Assembly (NCBI RefSeq): GCF_000973105.1
Contig: NC_015844.1
Span: forward strand, 3,096,501-3,160,500
Source: Zobellia galactanivorans
GTDB lineage: Bacteria; Bacteroidota; Bacteroidia; Flavobacteriales; Flavobacteriaceae
DNA: 64,000 nucleotides
Reading direction: 5' to 3'
In this document: piece after piece, positions 53,356 to 60,798 of the stretch
How the letters are laid out: each line of letters starts with the position of its first letter
How positions within the stretch are numbered: the first letter of the stretch is position 1
The notes under the pieces: generated by a model
Told to the model about the DNA's origin: nothing
Database searches by the model: none
Seen by the model: only the letters and a program-made list of their open reading frames with translations
Translations under genes and position numbers: made by a program

Positions 53356-54060
53356 ATGAAAACTACTAAATCCCTTATTTTCATCTTATTTTTCTTTGCC
53401 CTGCAAACTTTTTACTCGCAGGAGGGCGAGATTGTATACAAATCCATTTTTTTTGATATGCCCCATGTGAAGAAGGATAAGGACTTTAAAATGAAGGTCT
53501 CACGGGAGATTAATGATATGGAATACCTGCTCAGGTACAATAAAGAGACTTCCTTTTTTGAAGGATTACCTCATGTTCCACACGATAAGTTCATGGCAAA
53601 AATTGCAACCGGGGTCGCCCACTCAAATTTTAAGTGGTATCAAAATCCTAAAACAAATGAAGCGCTCCACAATAAGAAAATATTAGACTCCCTTTACATT
53701 GTCTCATATGATGACCGCATGAAGGGGTGGGAATTGCACAACGAAACCAAAAAAATTGACGGATATACGTGTTACAAAGCGACAATGGACTACGTTCAAT
53801 ATTACACGGAAATTAAATTTACCATAGAGGCGTGGTACACACCTGAAATACCTGTACCCTATGGGCCAGCTGGCTATGGGGGACTTCCAGGACTGATATT
53901 GCAGCTTCAACGTAGCCATGTGATATTCGTAGCCAAAGAAATACGCCTCAACCCGAAGGGCGGGATAAAGCCTATAAAGGATTTGAAGCCGGGAAGACTT
54001 ATCAGTGAAGATGAAAAGAGAACTCTCCAAATAAGGGCCAGAAAAGTCACTGAAGATTAA
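53356..54060 (+). CDS. GLPGLI family protein
   Basis: 234 aa from the ATG at 53356 (MKTTKSLIFILFFFALQTFY is the signal peptide). The motif GYGGLPGLILQLQ gives the family its name. Upstream it has the YKSIFFDMPHVKK start and a WELHNETKKIDGYTCYKA strand pair; IEAWYTPEIPVPYGP precedes the motif. The family is secreted, confined to Bacteroidota and often encoded next to TonB-receptor-like proteins; biochemical role unknown. The next gene starts 11 bp after its stop, so they are co-expressed. Confidence 0.85.
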   Translation: MKTTKSLIFILFFFALQTFYSQEGEIVYKSIFFDMPHVKKDKDFKMKVSREINDMEYLLRYNKETSFFEGLPHVPHDKFMAKIATGVAHSNFKWYQNPKTNEALHNKKILDSLYIVSYDDRMKGWELHNETKKIDGYTCYKATMDYVQYYTEIKFTIEAWYTPEIPVPYGPAGYGGLPGLILQLQRSHVIFVAKEIRLNPKGGIKPIKDLKPGRLISEDEKRTLQIRARKVTED

Positions 54061-54071
54061 AACTTTGAAGA

Positions 54072-56741
54072 TTGTTCCCGAAGAATATCCTGTTCTCAAC
54101 CATCACCTTGTTTTTAGTCTTATTTGGCGAACAGCAATGCTATGCGCAAGAAAAACTGATTTTCTCCGGCGCAGTTTTGGATGCAGAGGAAAAAGGTCTT
54201 GAAGGTGCTAATATTATTCTATATCCCAACGATAAATTAAAGGCACTGTCTTTTACGACCACCGACGAAAATGGGAGGTTTTCTGCTCAAGTCCTTTCTA
54301 ATACTCAATATGACTTGAATATTACTTTTATAGGCTTTGAGCCTATAAAAGAATCTATCAACTTTACCAATAGTAATACATTTAAAGAATTTACGCTTAA
54401 AGAATCTGCTGAAGAGCTTGAAGAGGTGATATTAAATTATACGCCGCCCATAGAGGTCAAAAAGGATACGACGACCTTTCTGACAGATGCCTTTGTAAAT
54501 GGCAAGGAGAGGAAGTTGGGGGCCGTATTAAAAAAACTTCCAGGTATTTCCGTGAACAGGGATGGGGACGTTTTTTTCAAGGATAAGAAAGTCGATGGCG
54601 TAATGGTAGAAAACAAGACCTTCTTTACGGGACAACCAAAAATGGCGACCCAAAACATTCCCGCAGATGTTGTGGAGGAGGTACAAATGATCGAGAACCA
54701 TAACGATACCCCTTTCCTTAAAGAGTTTGAAAGCTCAGATAACTTGGTCATGAACATCGTGCTGAAGGAGGGGGAAAAAAGATTTTTCTTTGGAGACATT
54801 GAGGCTGCTGTCGGCCATGAGGAAAGATATCGATTTCACCCCAGCGTATTTAAATATTCTCCAACTACCGTACATAATTTTATAGGGGACATTAACAACA
54901 CCCAATCGAAATCTTTTACGCTATCGGACTATTTGAACATTGAGGGAGAAAAAAGTCCAGAAGCTATTTTGAGCATTTTAAACTCTCCCACTGCCAAATT
55001 CCTTCAGAACGAAGATTATTTCAGGAACAAGCATTTGTTCGGCGGCTATAACTTTCAATTCAATCCCGATGATAAAAGTGAGTTGAGAATATTTAGCTTG
55101 GGAATGCTTGATAAATCATTCAGGCAGGATTCCAACAATTTTATCTATCAACCATCCTTGGCAGTCGAGAATAAGACCAATGAGCGTAACGACAGGAACG
55201 CTATTTTTTTTGGGAAAGTGAAATATAAATATACCCCTGATCTTTATACCGTTGTAAAAGCGGATATTTCATATAACAGGTCGCAATTGAATGTAGATGG
55301 GACAAACTTTTCTGAAATTATCGATGAGCTACGGGAGTTTGGTACGTTAAATGAACTCAGGAATGATAAGGTGCTTTTTAATCTATCCGCTGATAAATGG
55401 TTTTCCGGCAATAATGTCTCAACAGCAAGTTTCAGCGTTGAAAATAATAACGAAGCCTTGCTGGATTCATGGCGTAGCGATACAAATATTTTCTCTCCAC
55501 AGATTGTTTTGGAGGGCACAGACCGTTTTGGAGTTAAGGACATCGGTAACGCAAAAACTACAAATTTCGATTTCGATTTAAAGCATCACTATAGGCCCAA
55601 AAGGACAAGAATGTTAACCTTTGGCCTTAACGGGAAGATTTATCGAAATAATATTGAAAATAGCGCCTTCCAGGTAATTGGCGAAAATGAATCGGTAAGT
55701 TTGGATGGTTTCCGAAATGATTTTAGCAACCTTTTGACGGAATTGAACAATTCGTTGTCACACAAATTGTACGTTGGAGGTAATTTTATATTTGATGTTG
55801 GTTTGGTTCTGCAGAATATTTCTTGGACCGATAAGCAGTTTTCATCTGTAAGCAATTTTAGCGACTCTAGATTCCTGCCGATAGGAAAGATTGAATGGAA
55901 CTTTGATGAAAAAAAGAGTATAAAATTGTCCTACAATATGTCTACCACGAACCCCGACGCTCAATCCCGTTTGAGCGGAAGAGTCATTGATGATTTCAAC
56001 AGGGTTGTGCTTGGAAATTCTATTTTGGAACAACCCGTAAATGAAAGGGCACTTTTTTCCCTTTCTCTATTCAAGACCTATGGCATAAGTTTTTATGCAA
56101 AATTGGGGTATAGAAAGCATAAAGATCCTATTGTCCAGAGCATTTCATCCGATGGTATCAACGTTAACGTCTCGCCCTTTCAATTGAATGGAGATTTCGT
56201 ATCATACGATGCAACCATTCGCACGAGATATAACCGTAGGTATTGGAAGTTATCCCTGGAAAACAGTTTTTTTCAAAGGAACGGTATATCTATATTTAAT
56301 GGATTACAACAATTTAATAATTCCCTTAATATCAATAACAATCTGGAATTCACTACGAATTTTGAGGAGGCCCCGAATATCGAATTTGAAACCAGAAACT
56401 CCTTCTTGGAATATAAAAACCCTTCTTTCACCAATATTACTTGGTCTACGGATATCGATTTCTCAATTGTATATGATTATAAAGATTGGAAGTTTGACTT
56501 TTCCATTTACCAAAACTTTTACAATAATAGAAGCCAGCGGAACCAATCTTATTTTAATCTAATAGAGTCAAGGATTTTTTACAGAAAGGAAGATTCACCA
56601 TTTGAAATTGGCATCGAACTTTACAACTTGGGCAACAGTGCAAGACAAATTTCCAATCGATATACATCTGTTTTCTTTGTGGAAAACAGTAAGCGTTTGT
56701 TTCCAAGAACGATTATGCTAAATGTCAATTATAAGCTTTAA
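54072..56741 (+). CDS. CarboxypepD_reg-like outer-membrane beta-barrel (TonB-receptor-like) protein
   Basis: 889 aa starting at a TTG (MFPKNILFSTITLFLVLFGE), which provides a signal peptide. Residues about 26-110 are a CarboxypepD_reg-like domain (GAVLDAEEKGLEGANIILYP, NITFIGFEPIKESI). A plug-like region follows (ERKLGAVLKKLPGISVNRDG; QNIPADVVEEVQMIENHND), then a barrel of about 650 residues ending RTIMLNVNYKL. The plug lacks the classic TonB-receptor GG-x-x-SIYG motif, so this belongs to the outer-membrane beta-barrel family found with GLPGLI proteins. It may export or import a peptide or protein. Confidence 0.8.
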   Translation: MFPKNILFSTITLFLVLFGEQQCYAQEKLIFSGAVLDAEEKGLEGANIILYPNDKLKALSFTTTDENGRFSAQVLSNTQYDLNITFIGFEPIKESINFTNSNTFKEFTLKESAEELEEVILNYTPPIEVKKDTTTFLTDAFVNGKERKLGAVLKKLPGISVNRDGDVFFKDKKVDGVMVENKTFFTGQPKMATQNIPADVVEEVQMIENHNDTPFLKEFESSDNLVMNIVLKEGEKRFFFGDIEAAVGHEERYRFHPSVFKYSPTTVHNFIGDINNTQSKSFTLSDYLNIEGEKSPEAILSILNSPTAKFLQNEDYFRNKHLFGGYNFQFNPDDKSELRIFSLGMLDKSFRQDSNNFIYQPSLAVENKTNERNDRNAIFFGKVKYKYTPDLYTVVKADISYNRSQLNVDGTNFSEIIDELREFGTLNELRNDKVLFNLSADKWFSGNNVSTASFSVENNNEALLDSWRSDTNIFSPQIVLEGTDRFGVKDIGNAKTTNFDFDLKHHYRPKRTRMLTFGLNGKIYRNNIENSAFQVIGENESVSLDGFRNDFSNLLTELNNSLSHKLYVGGNFIFDVGLVLQNISWTDKQFSSVSNFSDSRFLPIGKIEWNFDEKKSIKLSYNMSTTNPDAQSRLSGRVIDDFNRVVLGNSILEQPVNERALFSLSLFKTYGISFYAKLGYRKHKDPIVQSISSDGINVNVSPFQLNGDFVSYDATIRTRYNRRYWKLSLENSFFQRNGISIFNGLQQFNNSLNINNNLEFTTNFEEAPNIEFETRNSFLEYKNPSFTNITWSTDIDFSIVYDYKDWKFDFSIYQNFYNNRSQRNQSYFNLIESRIFYRKEDSPFEIGIELYNLGNSARQISNRYTSVFFVENSKRLFPRTIMLNVNYKL

Positions 56742-56743
56742 AA

Positions 56744-56770
56744 AAACCACGCCTTTGGTCGTGGTTTCTT
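56744..56770 (+). terminator. Terminator after the GLPGLI/outer-membrane operon
   Basis: AAACCACG (56744-56751) pairs with CGTGGTTT (56760-56767), loop CCTTTGGT, just 3 bp after the stop codon, followed by a short TTCTT tract. Confidence 0.7.
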
Positions 56771-56803
56771 GAGTGTCGTGGAGCCGGAGACGGCCGAGCG
56801 TTA

Positions 56804-56826
56804 AAAAAGGTCAGGTAGACCTTTTT
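56804..56826 (+). terminator. Terminator-like hairpin
   Basis: AAAAAGGTC (56804-56812) and GACCTTTTT (56818-56826), a perfect 9-bp stem with loop AGGTA. It would work in either direction. Confidence 0.5.
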
Positions 56827-56879
56827 GGCGAAGGGGCGAGAAGGCGCGCTGGCCTTCGAATCCCGTAGGCGGAACAAAA

Positions 56880-56906
56880 AAAGCCACCCAGAAGGTGGCT
56901 TTATTT
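56880..56906. terminator. Terminator-like hairpin
   Basis: AAAGCCACC (56880-56888) pairs with GGTGGCTTT (56894-56902), loop CAGAA, followed by ATTTT. With a T-rich end on one side and an A-rich run on the other, it may be bidirectional. Confidence 0.6.
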
Positions 56907-57088
56907 TGTGGAGCCGGAGGCTATTCTTTCTTATAGTTTTAGATATTCAATTTTAATGTGTATGTTTCTAAAAAACAGTTGATTAGGTCTTTTTTTTATG
57001 TCTGTTTATAACTTTTTTTAGTATACAGATATAACATTTTTGTCAACGATTTTGTCAACGCATTAATTAATTGAATTTTTTTAAAATT

Positions 57089-58324
57089 ATGAAATATTCT
57101 TTTTACCTCAGAAAACCCAAGTCCAAAACCGAAACCTTGATTATGTTTTCCTGCTACTTTAATCAGGAAAAAAAGAAGTTTGTGTACTCTACGCAAAAAT
57201 CAATTTTACCGGAGCATTGGGATTTTGATAATAAATGGCCCTATAGAACAGGTAGGAATGTCTCTAGAAGTTTAGGTAAAATTTTGAAGCGGTTAAGAGA
57301 CTTTGAAGACGAGTTTGATACGATCACGTCTCAATGGGAAAGAAGTGAAGAAGCTTTTGATAGTATCATGCTAAAGGAACATTTTGATAAGATTTTTCAA
57401 AGAGTAGATACGGCTAGCTCTTTTTTTGAAGTATATGATAAGTTTACAGATGAGAAAACAAAGCTGAAAGTGTGGAAAAAGTCTACGATCAAACGCTATG
57501 CGAACATTAAAAATCTACTTCAAGAATTTGAGCAAGTTTATAACTATAAGCTTACATTCAGTAAAATAAATAAAACCTTTTTCACGGATTTCACGGATTT
57601 TTGTTACGAGTATAAAAATCATTATACGAACACTTTCAGTAGAAATGTAGGGCTTTTTAAAACATTCATGCTATGGTCCTACAGAAATAATTATTCTTAT
57701 AATAATACTTTCAATTCTTTTAAGAAACCGCAAAGGGTATTGACAAGAGAGGAAGTTTTAAGTCTTGATCAAATCATTGAATTATATAAAACTCCAGTAG
57801 GTACTTTTCATCTAGAGAAGGTTAAAGATGTCTTTGTTTTTCAATGTCTGACAGGTATGAGATATGGAGAGTTAAAATTAATAAACAAGAGGGTTGTTAC
57901 TGCTTCAAATTGTATTATGTTGAAAGAAGAGAAGAATACTACCAAGGCTACTCGTCTTATTCCTATGTCGCAAATTGCGATTGACATATTAAAAAAGTAT
58001 GATTATCGACTCCCTTTAATTTCCAATCAAAAGCAGAATGATGCTATAAAGGAGGTTATCCAAAAGATGGGACTTAGTCATGATGTGGAATATTCAAGAA
58101 CTAAAGGTGTAGTTCAAGAAAGGTTTGTAAAACCTTTTTATGAGCGCATTTCTACACATACTGCGAGAAGGAGTTTCATTACCATAATGCGTAACAAAGG
58201 TATTGCAGACAAAACTATTATGAGTATTAGCGGCCACACAGATATAAAGTCATTTAATCAATATCATCAGGTGGATAATACAGCTCGAATAAATGCAATT
58301 AATTCGGTTTTTGATGATTATTAA
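57089..58324 (+). CDS. Tyrosine recombinase (Bacteroidota site-specific integrase)
   Basis: 411 aa from the ATG at 57089 (MKYSFYLRKPKSKTETLIMF); a TTG 18 bp earlier is possible. Residues about 1-85 form the arm-type DNA-binding domain, about 100-190 the SAM-like core-binding domain (FFEVYDKFTDEKTKLKVWKK) and the rest the catalytic domain. Catalytic residues are R in CLTGMRYGELK, a lysine in the EEKNTTKA turn, HxxR in STHTARRSF, H in SGHTDIK and the tyrosine in FNQYHQV. The set is complete, so it may be active. It borders the accessory island to its right. Confidence 0.9.
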   Translation: MKYSFYLRKPKSKTETLIMFSCYFNQEKKKFVYSTQKSILPEHWDFDNKWPYRTGRNVSRSLGKILKRLRDFEDEFDTITSQWERSEEAFDSIMLKEHFDKIFQRVDTASSFFEVYDKFTDEKTKLKVWKKSTIKRYANIKNLLQEFEQVYNYKLTFSKINKTFFTDFTDFCYEYKNHYTNTFSRNVGLFKTFMLWSYRNNYSYNNTFNSFKKPQRVLTREEVLSLDQIIELYKTPVGTFHLEKVKDVFVFQCLTGMRYGELKLINKRVVTASNCIMLKEEKNTTKATRLIPMSQIAIDILKKYDYRLPLISNQKQNDAIKEVIQKMGLSHDVEYSRTKGVVQERFVKPFYERISTHTARRSFITIMRNKGIADKTIMSISGHTDIKSFNQYHQVDNTARINAINSVFDDY

Positions 58325-58340
58325 TACTATGCGCAAATAC

Positions 58341-58372
58341 ATATAATTTCATGTGTTACGGTGAAATTATAT
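58341..58372. promoter_or_regulatory. Perfect inverted repeat after the integrase (operator or terminator)
   Basis: ATATAATTTCA (58341-58351) and TGAAATTATAT (58362-58372), 11-bp arms with a 10-nt spacer. It lies 13 bp before the ATG of the decayed XRE regulator and could have been its operator. The motif ATATAAT recurs right before that ATG (58381-58387). No T-tract. Confidence 0.5.
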
Positions 58373-58385
58373 CTAATTACATATA

Positions 58386-58498
58386 ATGAAAGGGTTAGCT
58401 GAATTTATTAAGGAAAGAAAAAACGAGTGAATCTTATTCAGCAAAAATTCGCTGAAAGGGCAGGAGTAGTATTAAATCTTTTGAATTATTTTAATTAA
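58386..58498 (+). pseudogene. Decayed XRE-type (HTH) regulator
   Basis: The frame from the ATG at 58386 reads MKGLAEFIKERKNE and then stops. The expected continuation occurs in another frame as VNLIQQKFAERAGVVLNLLN (58427-58486) before a stop at 58496. Together this is the N-terminal half of an XRE helix-turn-helix protein (FIKERR-LTQ-FAERAGV-L). A frameshift and a truncation kill it. It is likely a lost antitoxin or regulator of the island. Confidence 0.65.
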
Positions 58499-58646
58499 AG
58501 TATGACCAAGTCTGATCTTGAAAGTTTATTCTATCATAAAACTTGAGAATAAAAAGTTCTCGTAGTATTTTTTTTAAAGTTAATAATGAATATTCATTGT
58601 TTATTTTATAAATAGCTATAGTGTAGTAAATAATTATCTTAGCGAA

Positions 58647-60143
58647 ATGAATTTTATTGAAATACATATAACACCAATTGAAGAAGCTACTGTTGCTATA
58701 TTGAAAATTTTGAAGAGTACATTTATGCTCGAAGAAGATGAGGAATTAATAGATATAGAGAATATTATTGATAGTTTATTTGATGAGCTCAAGGAAGAGT
58801 TATATGTAGTCATTGAAACACCTTATGTTGATAAATTTTATAGAGATAGTTATTATACATATTTTGCTTCAAAGCATAGAGTTTATTCGAAGGATTGTAT
58901 AAGAATATCCTTTTTTGAAGATGAAATAACACCTGATCATTTTAGAAATAATGATTTATTTGATGAGCTTCAATCAAAATTTTTAGGTTATTCTATTTTG
59001 AGACCAACTATCCCAAATATCTTTGGTAGATCTATAATTGCTAAGAATGCTTTTGCAGAAAATGGGTATCAAATATGTGAATACAAATCTAATATTTTGC
59101 TTAATGGCATTAGACTAGAGGTAAACGGTTTTCCTCACAGCTCTCAAGATGGTGAATCAATTAAATGCGCTGAAACTACAATTTGGGCAATTATGGAATA
59201 TTTTGGCAGTAAATATCCTGATTATAGACCAGTTGCAATTTCAACTATAATAGAAGCGTTGGCAAAATATTCTAAAAAAAGGATGTTACCTTCTGCAGGA
59301 TTAACGGTAGACCAAATTAGTTATGCATTGAAAGAGTTTGGCTTTGGTACTTATATATATTCTAGAAGCGAAGCTTATGAAAATGAAATAGAGAATATCC
59401 TCTCTATTTATGTAGAAAGTGGAATACCTACTATAGTAGCCTTAGAAAATGATATAATTGGTCATGCAATTATTGCAATTGGTTACAAAAGAGAAGAGAA
59501 CATAGAATTTAGTACTCAAAAAAAACGTGTATTGAATTTCAATGGAATAGATTTAAATTATATTGATTACTCTGACGTGGAAAGAGATTATATAATTCAA
59601 GATGATAACGTTACTCCCCATATACAAATAAAATTAAATAATCCGACAGAACATTATGATGAAGAAGAATACCCAGAATGGAAAGACTGCAAGGTAAATT
59701 CTTTGGTAGTTCCGCTTTATCGAAAAATTTATTTAGAAGCTGAAATTGCAAAAATCTTGTCTCTAGAAATAATAAGTGATCATAATTTCGGTTATAATTT
59801 TGGTAATGACTTTGTTTTTAGATTTTTTCTTACATCAAGTAGATCTTTTAAAGCGCATATTTCTAGCTTAAAGGAAATTGAGGATGAAATAGCAGATAAT
59901 ATTATAACTACTAAAATGCCGAAATTTATTTGGATATCGGAACTTTATTCAAAAGAGAATTATGGCAAGAATATTGCTGATGGATTAGTGGTATTGGATG
60001 CGACAGAAGCAAGTGAAATAAAAAAGAACGCAATTTTGTTTACAGCTTATCCAAATCAATGCATTTTTAAAATTGGGGAAAAATTCATATGTTTGCCGAA
60101 AGGTTTTAAAACCTATTTCAGGTTTAATAACAATTTAAGTTGA
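58647..60143 (+). CDS. Papain-like/C39-like cysteine-protease-fold protein of unknown function
   Basis: 498 aa. No family is recognised with certainty. Residues about 165-325 contain a papain-like set of motifs: SSQDGESIKCAETTIWAIME (oxyanion Q167, nucleophile C174), a GLTVDQISYALKEFGFGTYI segment, PTIVALENDIIGHAIIAIGY (H273), and DYIIQDDNVTPHIQ (D319 or D320). The order Q-C-H-D is that of C39/papain-type peptidases. The N-terminal 160 and C-terminal 150 residues are acidic, with no recognisable domain, signal peptide or membrane segment. It overlaps a 63-aa gene by 4 bp. An island location next to the integrase suggests a defence or toxin role. Confidence 0.65.
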   Translation: MNFIEIHITPIEEATVAILKILKSTFMLEEDEELIDIENIIDSLFDELKEELYVVIETPYVDKFYRDSYYTYFASKHRVYSKDCIRISFFEDEITPDHFRNNDLFDELQSKFLGYSILRPTIPNIFGRSIIAKNAFAENGYQICEYKSNILLNGIRLEVNGFPHSSQDGESIKCAETTIWAIMEYFGSKYPDYRPVAISTIIEALAKYSKKRMLPSAGLTVDQISYALKEFGFGTYIYSRSEAYENEIENILSIYVESGIPTIVALENDIIGHAIIAIGYKREENIEFSTQKKRVLNFNGIDLNYIDYSDVERDYIIQDDNVTPHIQIKLNNPTEHYDEEEYPEWKDCKVNSLVVPLYRKIYLEAEIAKILSLEIISDHNFGYNFGNDFVFRFFLTSSRSFKAHISSLKEIEDEIADNIITTKMPKFIWISELYSKENYGKNIADGLVVLDATEASEIKKNAILFTAYPNQCIFKIGEKFICLPKGFKTYFRFNNNLS

Positions 60144-60331
60144 GTCAAAGAAAATCACATATCGTAAAAAGTAGTTTTAGTACTGGTAAGAATTATACTG
60201 TATTATCTACAAAATCTGTTGCAAGTTTCAATGCAAAAGTTTCTGACACTATGAAAACTGTTAATCGAGACTTTCAAAAGAAACAAAAAATATCTATTGA
60301 GAAAGCTTCCAAGATAGTTCTTAATGGATAG
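60140..60331 (+). CDS. Small basic protein coupled to the papain-like gene
   Basis: 63 aa starting at a TTG that overlaps the upstream stop (TTGA). MSQRKSHIVKSSFSTGKNYT, then VLSTKSVASFNAKVSDTMKT and a basic helical end. Length, basic charge and overlap with the protease-like gene fit a small partner: substrate, antitoxin or adaptor. I recognise no homologue. Confidence 0.5.
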   Translation: MSQRKSHIVKSSFSTGKNYTVLSTKSVASFNAKVSDTMKTVNRDFQKKQKISIEKASKIVLNG

Positions 60332-60798
60332 TTCTTTTTTCTAGACACTATCTCGTAAACTGTGTTAGTTAAAAATAACTAAGGTTTGACTCTATAAACT
60401 GACCCTTTTTTCTGACTTCCTCCCATATTTAGGTACCGGTCATAACTAGAGAATGCGGGCTATTTTTATTCTTTTCGATATACTCGTTAGGGTATGCTCA
60501 ATAAGGTGTGAAAATCCAAATAGAATTTTCTGCTTTTTCAATCATTTCCCTCCATTTTAAAAAAAGGTCAGAAGCGAAGAAATCACTTTGTTCTATATTT
60601 TTATCTATGTTCAATGTTAGCGCTTTATACAATAAATAATCTATTTAAAATTTAAACTGGTTTCCATTATTAAAAAGCTTAACTAACTAATTCTGGTTGC
60701 TGTTTTCCAATCCAAATAATTTCTAGTTTTTATCGTGATCATTCGGTTTTAAATGAATACAGTCTTAATACTATTTAAGAAAATAATAACGTCCATCT
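60332..60798. other. Decayed region between two convergent units
   Basis: 467 bp. It contains the PLD-like relic (60430-60650). The segment at 60342-60366 (GACACTATCTCGTAAACTGT) resembles the ends of IS256-type elements as I remember them, but no transposase or partner repeat is seen. Otherwise nothing. Confidence 0.4.
60430..60650 (-). pseudogene. Relic of a PLD-like/nuclease-type protein
   Basis: The minus-strand frame reads LYKALTLNIDKNIEQSDFFA, SDLFLKWREMIEKAENSIWI, FTPY and then a TGA, continuing as AYPNEYIEKNKNSPHSLVMT to a second stop. The phrase MIEKAENSIWIFTPY matches the start of phospholipase-D-like domains (A-KSIWIFTPYL). The HxK catalytic motifs and the remainder are gone. It fits the pattern of a decayed defence gene (PLD-like nucleases are frequent there). 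Confidence 0.45.

Larger units (their letters stand above)
56778..56919. repeat. Direct repeat GTGGAGCCGGAG beside the integrase (possible att remnant)
   Basis: The 12-mer occurs at 56778-56789 and 56908-56919, 130 bp apart, each following a terminator hairpin. Read on the other strand it is CTCCGGCTCCAC, which contains a sequence ending in CCA such as a tRNA 3' end would have. It lies 170 bp before the integrase start codon, the usual place for an attachment site. No complete tRNA is present here. Confidence 0.4.

Noticed and set aside
56780-56878. Possible tRNA-like sequence with GGCCGAGCG and TTCGAATCCCG
   Set aside because: The T-loop-like TTCGAAT is not flanked by a pairing stem, and a terminator-like hairpin occupies the middle; no cloverleaf can be drawn.
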